Assembly: GCA_964579415.1 (NCBI GenBank)
Contig: CAZOGW010000004.1
Coordinates: forward strand, 7,987-71,986
Reading direction: 5' to 3'
DNA length: 64,000 nt
From: CAZOGW01 sp964579415
GTDB lineage: Bacteria; Actinomycetota; Acidimicrobiia; Spongiisociales; UBA5794
Below are positions 7,922 through 16,789 of the stretch, one piece after another. A model generated the notes under the pieces. The model was given only the letters and a program-made list of their open reading frames with translations, ran no database searches and was not told the origin of the DNA. Numbering within the stretch: the first letter of the stretch is position 1; the number at the start of each line of letters is the position of its first letter. The translations under genes and the position numbers were made by a program.

Positions 7922-8992
7922 TCACAGCGGGGGCGGTGGATCGAACCGGGACGAGAGGGTGACGGGGCGGCCCTCGGCGGCGGAGATCTGTGAGGCTTCG
8001 AGGATCTCGACGACGTGGGCGGCATGGGCTGCCTGCAGCCGCGACGGGCGCTCTCCCTGCAGCCCGGCGGCGAACTCGACCAGGCCGGCGGACCAGTCGA
8101 CGTGGTAGCGGGGAGCGTCCACCTTCACCGGGGTCACCTCGCCCTCATAGGTCCAAAGGTCGACGGCGGCGCCCGGGTGGTGCCACGACTCGAGGCGGAT
8201 GGTCCCGCCGTCGCCGTGGAACTCGACCGTCTCGCCCTGGTGTGATCTGGTGGGCACGTAGAAGTTGGCGGTGAGCCGCACCACCACCCCGCCCTGGAGC
8301 TCCAGGTTGACCACCCAGAAGTCGGGCGCCTCGACCTTGAACCTCTCCCCCGAGGCGGTGGTCCGCTCGGAGGCCACCTTGGTGGCGAAGGCGGTGACAC
8401 GCTCCGCCGGACCGAACAGGGCGGTCACCAGCGTGAGCGGGTACACGCCGACGTCGAGCAGCGGGCCTACCGCGTAGAACGGCGCCGGGTTGGGGTGCCA
8501 GGCCTCGATGCGGCCGTGGTTCACCTCGGCGTAGACCAGGCGCACCTCACCGACGGCGCCCTCGGCGATGAGCCGCGCCACCTGCTGCTGGGCGGCGCCG
8601 AGGAAGGTGAAGGGGGCGCCGGCCAGTGCCACTCCCCTCTCGGCGGCGAGCGCCACCAGCTCGAAGGCGTGCGCGGAGGTCAGAGCCAACGGCTTCTCGC
8701 TGTAGACGTGTTTCCCCGAGCGCAGTGCCGCCTTCACCACCTCGTAATGGGCTTCGAAGATGGTCAGGTTGACCACCACGTCGACATCGGCATCGGCCAG
8801 CAGCTCCTCCAGCGTCCCGTACACCAATCCCCCATGCCGTGCGGCCAGAGCGCGGGCCCGCTCGGGGACTACGTCGAAGAAGCCGTGGAGCGCCATTTCG
8901 GGACGGGTGGAGCAGTCCTCGGCGTACCTCTCGGCGATGTTGCCGCAGCCGGCGAAGCCGAGCCGCAGCGCGGGACCTGCCACAGATGTCAT
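7922..8992 (-). CDS. Gfo/Idh/MocA family oxidoreductase
   Basis: NAD(P)-dependent sugar or polyol dehydrogenase of 356 residues, cytoplasmic. The Rossmann motif GFAGCGNIAERYA is at residues 12-24 and the catalytic-lysine motif YSEKPLAL at about 96-103, followed by the C-terminal alpha/beta domain (GPLLDVGVYPL) that forms the substrate pocket. It is the last gene of the beta-glucoside operon; its start overlaps the GH5-like gene stop as ATGA. The context suggests oxidation of the sugar freed by the two glycosidases or of a modified sugar, but the substrate cannot be read from sequence. Confidence 0.9.
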   Translation of the reverse strand: MTSVAGPALRLGFAGCGNIAERYAEDCSTRPEMALHGFFDVVPERARALAARHGGLVYGTLEELLADADVDVVVNLTIFEAHYEVVKAALRSGKHVYSEKPLALTSAHAFELVALAAERGVALAGAPFTFLGAAQQQVARLIAEGAVGEVRLVYAEVNHGRIEAWHPNPAPFYAVGPLLDVGVYPLTLVTALFGPAERVTAFATKVASERTTASGERFKVEAPDFWVVNLELQGGVVVRLTANFYVPTRSHQGETVEFHGDGGTIRLESWHHPGAAVDLWTYEGEVTPVKVDAPRYHVDWSAGLVEFAAGLQGERPSRLQAAHAAHVVEILEASQISAAEGRPVTLSSRFDPPPPL

Positions 8993-10245
8993 GCGGCGCC
9001 GTCTCCTTCCCGGCGCAGGTAGGCATCGTAGAGACGCCGGGCGTGACCCTCCGGGTCGGTGTAATACTCATCTGGCGTGACGTCGAGGGGCACCTTCCGT
9101 GCCGCCGGCTGCACCCGGGGACCGGTCTCCTTGAAACGCCGCAGCACCTCGGCGTGGGGCTTGGGCGACCCGTCGGGACGTACCAGCCCGAAATGGCGCT
9201 CGTGGATGGCGCCCGCCGGGTCGCACGGCGGCCGGTCCCACAACTCCTCGGCGTAGTCGGCGAAACACCACAGCAGGGCGCCCGTCGACCCCACCTCTAC
9301 CAGGCGGGGCAGCACCTCGCCGACATACCCGGCGAAGGCCTCCTCCCCCGCCATGAACTGGGTGCGGGGTCGGTGCCGGTAGCTGGTCCACTGCCAGGTC
9401 ATCGAGTCGCCCCCACCCGGGGCGGTGCAGCCGCCCCACTCCTCGGCCAGGGTCGGCTTGCCGCACAGCGCCGAGGTGAGGGCACACAGGTAAGGGACGA
9501 AGTCCGGGTCGAGCGGCCCCCCGGCCCAAGGGATGTACATCGGGTAGCCGTGCATCACGGCGACGTCCGCCTCCCCGAACACGTGGTCTACGCGGAGCCC
9601 GTTGTCGCCGAGGAGGGAGGCAGCGTGCAGGCCGCAGGTGACCGGGTGGGCGCCATCCACCTCGTCGACCACCTCCTTCATCTCCGCCACCCAGCGCCGG
9701 CCCGACTCGGAAGACCGGGGGCGGGCGAACAGGTCGGGCTCGTTGCCCAGGTTCCACATCCAGATGGCCCCGTGGTCGCGGTACTCCCCCACCACGGTGC
9801 GCAGCAGCAGCCGCGACGCGGCCAGGGCCACCGGGTCGGTGAACATGTTCCGGTAGGAGCTGTCGACGACCTGTCCCCCGCTCACCACCTGGCGCACATC
9901 GGGCGACGGTGACGGCGCCGCCCGGTCCAGCATCCATCCCGGCGCCCAGTTGGGACCGCTCATGTGGCCGGTGAAGAAGGTCACATCGAGCCCCAGCCCG
10001 CGCTCGGCGGCGACGTCACACACGGTGCCCAGGTCGGCAAGACGCCCGGATGAGACGGTGTCGGGTGTGGGCTGCCAGTCGTCCCACAGGAGGAAGATCC
10101 GCACCACGTCGAGCCCGGCACCGGCGATCACGTCGAACTCGTCACGCACCTCGGCGGCATCGAAGTCCTGCCACCAGTACATCGCCTTGCGCCGCGGCCA
10201 GTAGTTGACCCCGAGGTGGAAGGGCGCCGCCTCGCCTGAGGTCAC
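8989..10245 (-). CDS. glycoside hydrolase family 5-like enzyme
   Basis: Glycosidase of 418 residues with a (beta/alpha)8 fold of the cellulase/mannanase (GH5-like) type. The acid/base glutamate is probably E169 in WMWNLGNEPD and the nucleophile E268 or E269 in TLAEEWGG. The N-terminal FHLGVNYWPRRKAMYWWQDF is typical of bacterial members close to beta-mannosidases. No signal peptide is visible, so it acts in the cytoplasm on imported oligosaccharides. It overlaps both neighbours by four bases, being translationally coupled to the GH1 gene upstream and the oxidoreductase downstream. Beta-mannoside or beta-glucoside activity is inference. Confidence 0.85.
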   Translation of the reverse strand: MTSGEAAPFHLGVNYWPRRKAMYWWQDFDAAEVRDEFDVIAGAGLDVVRIFLLWDDWQPTPDTVSSGRLADLGTVCDVAAERGLGLDVTFFTGHMSGPNWAPGWMLDRAAPSPSPDVRQVVSGGQVVDSSYRNMFTDPVALAASRLLLRTVVGEYRDHGAIWMWNLGNEPDLFARPRSSESGRRWVAEMKEVVDEVDGAHPVTCGLHAASLLGDNGLRVDHVFGEADVAVMHGYPMYIPWAGGPLDPDFVPYLCALTSALCGKPTLAEEWGGCTAPGGGDSMTWQWTSYRHRPRTQFMAGEEAFAGYVGEVLPRLVEVGSTGALLWCFADYAEELWDRPPCDPAGAIHERHFGLVRPDGSPKPHAEVLRRFKETGPRVQPAARKVPLDVTPDEYYTDPEGHARRLYDAYLRREGDGAA

Positions 10246-11618
10246 GTCGGCACGGACCTCCGCGCCAGGAAGTCCCGGTACCAGTAGCCGCTCGCCTTGA
10301 GGGTCCGCTCCATCGTCGCGAAGTCCACCCGCACGATGCCGAACCGCTTCTCATAACCCTTGGCCCATTCGAAGTTGTCCAGCAGCGACCACACGAAGTA
10401 GCCGTCGACGTCGACGCCCCGCTCCATGGCCTCGGCCACCGCGGCGATGTGCCCCACCAGGTAGTCGATGCGGTCCTGGTCGTCGACCTTGCCGTCCCCT
10501 CCGGCATCGTCGGGGTAGGCGGCACCGTTCTCACAGATGATGAGCGGGATCCCCGGGTACGCCTTGGCGGTGCGTTCCAGGATCCAGGTGAGGCCCTGCG
10601 GCTCGACGCCCCAGCCCATCTCGGTGAGTCGTCCCGGCGGGGTCTGCATGACCGCACCGTCGACGCCGGGCCATGCCGCCATCCCCGGCGTGCCCGCCTC
10701 GTGTCCGATGTGGTTGACGTTGTAGTAGTTGACGCCGATGTAGTCGCTGTCCTGGTACGCCGCCGCCAGCTCGGCAGGATCGATGACATCGTCGACGCGG
10801 AAACGGGCGTGGAGGTCGAGGACGCGTTCGGGGTAACGGCCCCGCAACACCGCCTCGCTGAACAGCCGGTTCTGCACGTCGTCGACGCCGGCTGCGGCTT
10901 CGGCGTCCTCCGGCGAGTCGCTCGCCGGCCACGCCGGGATCAGGTTGAGCACCGCTCCCACCTTGTCGTCGGGGTGCGGGCGGGTGCGGCGCAGGGCGGC
11001 GGCACCGGCATGGTGCGCCAGGATGAGATGGTGGGCGGCGACGAAACCCGACCCGGGGTCCCGCATCCCGGGGGCGTGCTCTCCGGAACTGTGCCCGAGG
11101 AAGGCGGCGCACCACGGCTCGTTGAGGGTCGTCCACATCTGGATGAGATCGCCCAGCGCATCTTTGGCCACGGCGGCGTACTCGGCGAACCACCCCGGGG
11201 AACGACCGTCGAGCCAGCCGCCGATGTCCTGGAGCGCCTGGGGAAGGTCCCAGTGGTACAGGGTGGCCACCGGGGTGATGCCCGCCGCGAGCAACTCGGT
11301 GCACAGGCGGCGGTAGAAGTCGATCCCCTCGGAGTTGGGGCGTCCCAGCCCGTCGGGGATGATCCGCGGCCAGGCGATGGAGAAGCGGTAGGCGTCCACG
11401 CCGAGGTCGCGCATGATGGCGACGTCCTCGCGGAAGCGGTGGTAGTGATCGACGGCATCGTCGCCGGTGTCGCCGTTGTCGACCCGTCCCGGGGTGTGCG
11501 CGAATGTGTCCCAGATCGAAGGCTTGCGGCCCCCCTCGGCCACGGCACCTTCGATCTGGTACGAGGCGGCGGCGACCCCCCACACGAAGTCGTCGGGGAA
11601 TCCGGGCAGGCCCGTCAC
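10242..11618 (-). CDS. GH1 beta-glucosidase
   Basis: Cytoplasmic family 1 glycosidase of 458 residues hydrolysing beta-linked disaccharides such as cellobiose. The N-terminal signature FVWGVAAASYQIEGA is at residues 11-25, the acid/base E167 lies in TLNEPW and the nucleophile E363 in IICENGAAY, where the usual I-T-E-N-G is C-E-N-G. Length is normal. It follows the sugar importer genes by about 100 bases and overlaps the GH5-like gene by four. With the importer and LacI regulator it forms a catabolic cassette. Confidence 0.95.
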   Translation of the reverse strand: MTGLPGFPDDFVWGVAAASYQIEGAVAEGGRKPSIWDTFAHTPGRVDNGDTGDDAVDHYHRFREDVAIMRDLGVDAYRFSIAWPRIIPDGLGRPNSEGIDFYRRLCTELLAAGITPVATLYHWDLPQALQDIGGWLDGRSPGWFAEYAAVAKDALGDLIQMWTTLNEPWCAAFLGHSSGEHAPGMRDPGSGFVAAHHLILAHHAGAAALRRTRPHPDDKVGAVLNLIPAWPASDSPEDAEAAAGVDDVQNRLFSEAVLRGRYPERVLDLHARFRVDDVIDPAELAAAYQDSDYIGVNYYNVNHIGHEAGTPGMAAWPGVDGAVMQTPPGRLTEMGWGVEPQGLTWILERTAKAYPGIPLIICENGAAYPDDAGGDGKVDDQDRIDYLVGHIAAVAEAMERGVDVDGYFVWSLLDNFEWAKGYEKRFGIVRVDFATMERTLKASGYWYRDFLARRSVPT

Positions 11619-11715
11619 GCCATCACCTCGATCTCCCGGCCGACGATGGCTGGATGCTGGATCACTTGTGCGACTCCCTTCGTTCCGGCCCCAGACCGGG
11701 GCGCCACTCCCGGCC

Positions 11716-12822
11716 CTACCTGTTGACCCCGGAAAGGTCGATGCCCTTGAGGAACACCCGCTGGGCGAAGAAGAAGATCAGCAGAGGGATGGCCATTCCC
11801 AGCAGGGCGCCAGCCTGGATCAGAGTTGGCTGCGAATCGTACAGGGTGTTGAACACCTGCAGCCCCACCGAGATGGGTTGCAGGTCACGGCGTGCCGCCA
11901 GGTAGATCATCGGTTCGAAGAAGTCGTTCCAGGCGAAGAAGAAGTGGAAGAGGCACACCGCCACGATGGCGGGGCGCATCTGGGGCAGGATGATCGACCA
12001 CAGCGTCCGCAGCGGGCCGGCGCCGTCGATGGCCGCCGCCTCGTCGAGGTCCTTGGGGATGGTGAGGAAGTACTGGCGCAGCAGGAACACGTTGAAGGCG
12101 TTGGCGAAGAAGTGCGGCACGATGAGCGGTAGCCAGGTGTTGACCCACCCGATCCGGTAGAACACGGCGTAGGTGGGCACCAGCGTCACGAACCGGGGCA
12201 GGATGATCGTGGCGATCAGCACCACCATGATGGCGCCCTTGAACGGGATCCGGAAGCGGGACAGCCCGTAGGCCACCAGCACCGATGACGACACCGCTCC
12301 CAGCGTCCCCAGGCCGGCGATTATGAGCGTGTTGCGCAGTAGCTGGAGGAACTCCATCATCTCCCAGGCCGTGCTGAAGTTCTCCCACTGCGGGTCGAAC
12401 TGGTAGGCGACGGGGAGGGTGCGCCAGTTGCCCTCCCACTCGATGGGTTCCCCGTCGAGGTCTCCCGGGTCGAGGAACACCGACTGCTGGCGGCCCGGCT
12501 GCAGCATGGCCAGATCCCGCGTCGAGCCGTCGGGCATCGGCACTGAGTACACCGCCAGGTCCTGGCCCTCGAACTCGACGGTGTCAGGCGAGGCGGGCCA
12601 GATCGGGGCGCGGTGGTCCGCCAGCATGTCCTCGGTCTTGAGCGACGTCACCGCCATGTAGCCGAGCGGCATCAGGAAGACGCCGAGGACGAGGGCGGTG
12701 ATGAAGGTGACCAGGGCGCCGGCCAGGAACCGGCGCTCGCCCCGGTTGAGTTGGCTCGCAGTACGGCGCGGCTCGGGCATCTTCGCTTCGATGGGGTTGG
12801 ACGGGGCACGGGTGGCTGTCAT
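11716..12822 (-). CDS. sugar ABC transporter permease (MalG-like, CUT1)
   Basis: Inner-membrane permease of 368 residues of the carbohydrate uptake CUT1 family. Six helices are apparent, beginning with FLAGALVTFITALVLGVFLM, and the ATPase-docking EAA loop reads EAAAIDGAGPLRTLWSIILP. An unusual extracytoplasmic insertion of about 100 residues (PDTVEFEGQDLAVYSVPMPD onward) separates helices 1 and 2. ATG 12822 is chosen because it overlaps the upstream permease stop as TGATG. No ATPase is encoded in the operon; the ATPase at 29158-30225 or one elsewhere may serve. Confidence 0.93.
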   Translation of the reverse strand: MTATRAPSNPIEAKMPEPRRTASQLNRGERRFLAGALVTFITALVLGVFLMPLGYMAVTSLKTEDMLADHRAPIWPASPDTVEFEGQDLAVYSVPMPDGSTRDLAMLQPGRQQSVFLDPGDLDGEPIEWEGNWRTLPVAYQFDPQWENFSTAWEMMEFLQLLRNTLIIAGLGTLGAVSSSVLVAYGLSRFRIPFKGAIMVVLIATIILPRFVTLVPTYAVFYRIGWVNTWLPLIVPHFFANAFNVFLLRQYFLTIPKDLDEAAAIDGAGPLRTLWSIILPQMRPAIVAVCLFHFFFAWNDFFEPMIYLAARRDLQPISVGLQVFNTLYDSQPTLIQAGALLGMAIPLLIFFFAQRVFLKGIDLSGVNR

Positions 12823-13820
12823 CAGCTCTCCGGGGTGTACTCGTAGTGGACCCAGTACTTCGCCGACCAGAAGAGGAGGCCGGTGAGCAGCAGGGCGAAG
12901 ACGAACAGCCCCCAGGCGATGGTGGCGGCATACCCCATGTTGAAGAGGCGGAAGCCGACCCGGAAGAAGTAGAGGGCATAGAAGAATGTCTTGCCGTTGG
13001 GGTCGCCGCTTCCGTTGTTGAGCACGAAGGGGACCAGGAAGTAGTTGAACAGCCCGATGAGGGCGATGATCAGGTTGTAGAAGATGATCGGGGAGATGAG
13101 CGGCAGTGTGATGTGCCGGAACATCTGCCGTTGCGAGGCCCCGTCGATGGTTGCGGCGTCGTACATGTCGCGGCTCACCGAGTTCATCGAGGCGATGAAG
13201 ATGATCATGGCGTTGCCGACGCCCCACAGCCCGATGAACGCCAGCGCCGGGTAGACCCAGAACTCGTCGAGGAACCAGTCGGGCCCGTTGATCCCGAACC
13301 AGGACAGCATGCCGTTGACCCAACCGGTGCGGCCGTTGAACACGCCGCCGAACACGAGCACCGCGGCCACGAACGGGATCACCGACGGCATGTAGAAGAA
13401 GAGTCGGAAGGTGTTACGTGCCCGCAGGTTCCTCGACACCAGCAGGTAGGCCAGGCCCATCGGTACCAGGATCGCCAAGGGCAGGGCGATGAGGCCGAAC
13501 TTGAAGGTCACCATTGCCGAGCTTCGCACCTCGGGGTCGGTGAAGAAGCGCTTCCAGTTGGCCAGCCCGACGAAGTTGGTGGGGTCGCCGCTCACCAGGT
13601 TGAGGTCGGTGAGCGAGAACCACGCCGACGCCACCATGGGGATGGCGGTCCACAGGAAGAACCCGGCGATCCAGGGCATGACGAACCACAGTCCTATGCG
13701 GCCGCGCCGGCGCGCCAGCGTCGAGCGCTTCCTGTTCCCCCTTCGGGTGGTGGGCGGTGCGACCGGGATGGTCCCGGTCGCACCGTCACCCGTGGGACTG
13801 TGGCCCACAGTCGTCGTCAT
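12822..13820 (-). CDS. sugar ABC transporter permease (MalF-like, CUT1)
   Basis: Inner-membrane permease of 332 residues, the partner of the downstream MalG-like subunit. The first helix is IGLWFVMPWIAGFFLWTAIP and the EAA-type loop reads YDAATIDGASQRQMFRHITL. The cytoplasmic N-terminus is rich in threonine, proline and arginine. It begins eight bases after the binding-protein gene and ends overlapping the next permease by one base, so the three form a single transcription unit. Confidence 0.94.
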   Translation of the reverse strand: MTTTVGHSPTGDGATGTIPVAPPTTRRGNRKRSTLARRRGRIGLWFVMPWIAGFFLWTAIPMVASAWFSLTDLNLVSGDPTNFVGLANWKRFFTDPEVRSSAMVTFKFGLIALPLAILVPMGLAYLLVSRNLRARNTFRLFFYMPSVIPFVAAVLVFGGVFNGRTGWVNGMLSWFGINGPDWFLDEFWVYPALAFIGLWGVGNAMIIFIASMNSVSRDMYDAATIDGASQRQMFRHITLPLISPIIFYNLIIALIGLFNYFLVPFVLNNGSGDPNGKTFFYALYFFRVGFRLFNMGYAATIAWGLFVFALLLTGLLFWSAKYWVHYEYTPES

Positions 13821-13827
13821 GGTCCGG

Positions 13828-15333
13828 CTACGAGTTGTTCTGGAAGATCGTCGTCAGGTCCGCCTCGAGCTGCGGGATCTCCGCCGCCAGGTCGAGGGCC
13901 GGGTCCGACAGCAAGGCGCTGACCAGATCCTCCAGCCGCAGCTTGTACTCGTCCCATCCGGGGACGTACTGCTCGTGGCTGGGGTTGTCGGCGTAGTTGG
14001 CGCTGTCGATCGCCACCTGCCAGTTGACACCCTGCGGGTAGCGCTCGTCGAGAGAGGCGAAGAACGCCTCGGTCAACCCCTCCTCGGCCGGCGCCGCGCC
14101 GTAGGCGGTGAGCAGCTCGAGGGCGGCGTCGGTGAGCAGGTACTCCATGACCTCGAAGGCCGCTTCCGGGTTCTCGGACGTGTCCAGGATGCGGAAGGTG
14201 TCGGCGTGCATGTTGGCCGTGACGGCGCCGTTGTGTGAAGGCATCACCGCGATGTCGTAGAAGTCGCCGGGCCGGTTGCTCTCGTCGTTGCGGATGCAGC
14301 AGGTGTACCACAGGTGCGATCCGGCCATGGCCACCAGGCCCGACTGGAAGGCGTTGCCGTTGAGCAGTTCGGAGTCGAGCTCGGTCTGGCCGGGGGCGAA
14401 GCCGGAACCCCACACCGCGTCCTGATACCACGCCCACTCGTCGGCCCAGTCTTGCGGCACCGCGGCGGAGCCGTCGTCCTGCAGCATGTTCCCGGCCCCC
14501 CAGAACGAACCCTGCTGGAAGAGGCGGTCGGTCCACTGCCACACGAAGCCCCACTGCACCGTGTTGTCCGGGTCGAACGCCGCATCGGTGGCATCGACAC
14601 CATCGGCGTCGACGGTCAGGTACTGGGCGATCTCGGCCACCTTGGCGAAGTCCCAGGTGCCCTCCCACTCGGTGCCTTCGCCGTACACGGCGGTGCCGTC
14701 CGCTCCGTACTCCTGGGGCGGGTGGGGCAGTCCGGCCTCGTCGAAGAGGTCGCGATGGAAGTAGACGAACGACGGGTACGAGGCGAAGGGGAGGCCGAGC
14801 AGCGTGCCGTCCGGCTCGCGGAAGTTCTCCACCGCCGCCTCGGGCCAGCGGGTCGTGTCGAGACCGGACGCTGCGATGAGCGGCTCGATGTCCAGGTAGC
14901 GACCGGCGAAGGAGTTGGCGCCGTCACGGCCGACCGGTCCGATGATGTCGGGGGCGCCGCCCGCGGTGAGGCGGGTCGCCAGCGTGTCGTAGGCGACGTC
15001 GTTCTCCACCACCTCCAGCACCAGGTTGATATCCTCGCGCTCGGAGTTGAAGCGCTCCACCACCGCTTCCTGAGCGGCGATCTGCTCGGGCTGGCCGCCG
15101 GCGCCGAGGCCGACGTACCAGGTGATGGTGACCGCGTCGCCGGACGGCGGCGCGGCCGGAGGCGCCTCGGTGGCGGGAGCAGCGGTGGTGCCGCCGGCCT
15201 CCGTGGTGCCCGGGGCGTCGGTAGCTGCCGTTTGTGTACTGTCGGATCCTTCGCCGTCGCCTCCACAGGCCACGGCCACCAGAGCGAAGACGATGGCAAC
15301 GATCAGCCATCGAACCCGTCGTATACTCGTCAT
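13828..15333 (-). CDS. sugar ABC transporter substrate-binding lipoprotein
   Basis: Extracellular solute-binding protein of 501 residues (family 1, sugar binding), anchored by a lipid at C23 in the lipobox VAVACGG after the signal peptide TSIRRVRWLIVAIVFALVA. A threonine/alanine/proline linker precedes the mature domain starting AVTITWYVGLGAGG. ATG 15333 is chosen because GGAGGAAGC lies just upstream; ATG 15345 would add four residues. It is the first gene of the importer operon and follows lacI by about 90 bases, with a hairpin between them. Beta-glucosides or cello-oligosaccharides are the likely cargo given the downstream GH1. Confidence 0.94.
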   Translation of the reverse strand: MTSIRRVRWLIVAIVFALVAVACGGDGEGSDSTQTAATDAPGTTEAGGTTAAPATEAPPAAPPSGDAVTITWYVGLGAGGQPEQIAAQEAVVERFNSEREDINLVLEVVENDVAYDTLATRLTAGGAPDIIGPVGRDGANSFAGRYLDIEPLIAASGLDTTRWPEAAVENFREPDGTLLGLPFASYPSFVYFHRDLFDEAGLPHPPQEYGADGTAVYGEGTEWEGTWDFAKVAEIAQYLTVDADGVDATDAAFDPDNTVQWGFVWQWTDRLFQQGSFWGAGNMLQDDGSAAVPQDWADEWAWYQDAVWGSGFAPGQTELDSELLNGNAFQSGLVAMAGSHLWYTCCIRNDESNRPGDFYDIAVMPSHNGAVTANMHADTFRILDTSENPEAAFEVMEYLLTDAALELLTAYGAAPAEEGLTEAFFASLDERYPQGVNWQVAIDSANYADNPSHEQYVPGWDEYKLRLEDLVSALLSDPALDLAAEIPQLEADLTTIFQNNS

Positions 15334-15383
15334 TGCTTCCTCCATGTTGCGTGTACTGCGCGTTTCCTTCCGGGGGGAGTTCT

Positions 15384-15417
15384 CGTGATCGTCGGTGTTC
15401 CCGCACCGGCGATCACG
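15384..15417 (-). terminator. hairpin after lacI
   Basis: Arms 15384-15397 and 15404-15417 pair over 14 positions with one G-T wobble around a six-base loop, seven bases past the lacI stop codon. There is no T-tract, as is common for high-GC bacteria. It could end the lacI message or attenuate read-through into the importer genes. Confidence 0.6.
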
Positions 15418-15423
15418 TTCGTC

Positions 15424-16452
15424 TCAAGCCTTTATCGGTTCGACCCGCCTTCCTTCCGTCGATTGGCGGATGATCAGCTCGGTGGGCAGGATGACCCGCC
15501 TCCGACCGTCCTCGGCGGCGTCGTCGATGAGCTCTAGCAGTGTGGCGGCGGCCACCTCGCCCATACGTCGCACCGGCTGGCGGACCGTGGTGAGGGGTGG
15601 GTCCATCTGGGCGGCGAACTCCATGTCGTCGAAGCCGGCGAGAGCGATGTCGCCCGGGATGTGCAGACCCCGCTCGACGATGACGTCCCGGGCGGCTCGG
15701 GCCATCTGGTCGTTGGCGGCGAAGATGGCGTCTATGTCACGTTCGACCAGCTTCTCGGCCGCGGCCCGTCCCGAGATGTAGTTGAAGTCGCCCTCGGCGA
15801 CGATGCTCTCGTCGAACGGCACGCCGGCCCGGGCCAGAGCCTTCTTGTAGCCCTGGAGGCGGTCGTGGCCGGCCACCGACGACAGCGGGCCGGTGATGCT
15901 GCCGATGCGCCGGCAACCCAGGTCCAGCAGGTAGTTGACCACCTGGGTAGCGGCGACGGCATGGTCGATGTCGACGTAGCTGGCCAACTCGCTGTGGCCG
16001 CCGTGGCCCACCAGGACGGTGGGGAGGCTGGAGGCGAGGAGCCCGTCCACCACCTCGTCGTGGCGGTAGTTGGCGGTCACGAGCACCCCGTCGATGAGAC
16101 CGACGCTGAGCACCTGGCGCAGCGTCTCGGCCGGGTTGCCGCTCTTGAGCCACAACATGACACCGGTGGCCTGCTCGGACAGCACGTCGGTCGTCCCCTG
16201 GAGCAGGCTGGAGAAGTACGGGTCGCCGAAGAGGTCGGTGGCAGGGACATGGAAGACGAGCCCGATGATGCCGGTGCGGCCCTTGGCCAAGCGTCGGGCC
16301 GCCAGGTTGGGCCGGTAGTCGGCCTGTTCCATCACCTCGAGAATCCGCTGGCGTGTCTCCGGCTTCACCGAGCCACCGTTGAGAACGCGAGACACCGTGG
16401 AGCGGGAGACCCCGCTCAGACTGGCCAGCTCCTCGAGCGTGCGACCCCTCAC
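15424..16452 (-). CDS. LacI family transcriptional regulator
   Basis: Sugar-responsive repressor of 342 residues. The N-terminal helix-turn-helix TLEELASLSGVSRSTVSRVL (residues 5-24) and hinge helix NLAARRLAKGRTG are followed by a periplasmic-binding-protein-like effector domain ending in PPLTTVRQPVRRMGEVAA. GTG 16452 is the start, preceded by GAGGGA. It heads the beta-glucoside operon on the same strand. Two palindromic sites upstream (16484-16497 and 16584-16595) fit the GGGAGCGCTCCC type recognised by many actinobacterial LacI proteins such as CebR, so autoregulation and control of the whole operon is likely. Confidence 0.93.
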   Translation of the reverse strand: MRGRTLEELASLSGVSRSTVSRVLNGGSVKPETRQRILEVMEQADYRPNLAARRLAKGRTGIIGLVFHVPATDLFGDPYFSSLLQGTTDVLSEQATGVMLWLKSGNPAETLRQVLSVGLIDGVLVTANYRHDEVVDGLLASSLPTVLVGHGGHSELASYVDIDHAVAATQVVNYLLDLGCRRIGSITGPLSSVAGHDRLQGYKKALARAGVPFDESIVAEGDFNYISGRAAAEKLVERDIDAIFAANDQMARAARDVIVERGLHIPGDIALAGFDDMEFAAQMDPPLTTVRQPVRRMGEVAAATLLELIDDAAEDGRRRVILPTELIIRQSTEGRRVEPIKA

Positions 16453-16483
16453 CGCTGCCGATCCCTCCCTCTCGCTCCCGATG

Positions 16484-16497
16484 TGGGAGCGCTCCCA
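16484..16497. promoter_or_regulatory. LacI-type operator 1
   Basis: TGGGAGCGCTCCCA is a perfect 14-base palindrome 31 bases upstream of the lacI start, matching the GGGAGCGCTCCC class of LacI-family sites. Confidence 0.8.
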
Positions 16498-16583
16498 TTC
16501 AAGCTTCCCGCTTCGACCCGGTCAAGCGATTTTGCCCAATCCGCAATCCTGTTGTAACGACAAGGAAACAAGGTGGCCGGAGT

Positions 16584-16595
16584 GAGAGCGCTCCC
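16584..16595. promoter_or_regulatory. LacI-type operator 2
   Basis: GAGAGCGCTCCC is a near-perfect second copy (one arm position differs). Its centre is 99 bases from that of operator 1, a spacing compatible with DNA looping. Confidence 0.65.
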
Positions 16596-16649
16596 GCGCG
16601 CAGGCGGCCGCGCCTCCGGACAGCAGTGCTTCGTCGCAGGGCGGCCGCC

Positions 16650-16676
16650 GTACTTGGTACTTGGTATCGAGTATGG
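16650..16676. repeat. heptamer array GTACTTG, degenerate end
   Basis: Two GTACTTG units followed by diverged copies (GTATCGA, GTATGG), between lacI and the YgjP-like gene. Confidence 0.7.
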
Positions 16677-16728
16677 ACACCCTCCCACGGCGCGACTCAT
16701 GACGGTGCTGCCACGTACCCCACTCGCC

Positions 16729-16757
16729 AGTACTGAGTACTGAATACTGAACACTGA
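16729..16757. repeat. heptamer array GTACTGA type
   Basis: Four period-seven units GTACTGA, GTACTGA, ATACTGA, ACACTGA, showing decay of the GTAC core along the array. Confidence 0.75.
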
Positions 16758-16776
16758 TTCCGTCACACCCCTCCGC

Positions 16777-16782
16777 TACCGT
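16777..16782 (+). promoter_or_regulatory. leaderless -10 box of YgjP-like gene
   Basis: TACCGT lies seven bases before ATG 16790 and there is no ribosome site, so transcription probably starts at the start codon. Confidence 0.55.
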
Positions 16783-16789
16783 CGGCCAC

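Larger units (their letters stand above)
16453..16789. other. intergenic region between lacI and YgjP-like gene
   Basis: This 337-base divergent region has no gene. It holds the two LacI-type operators, two degenerate heptamer arrays (16650-16676 and 16729-16757) and the TACCGT promoter box of the YgjP-like gene. Confidence 0.8.

Noticed and set aside
12823..13323. Extended N-terminus of the MalG-like permease
   Set aside because: It overlaps the MalF-like gene by 500 bases and has the arginine/histidine-rich look of an out-of-frame shadow.
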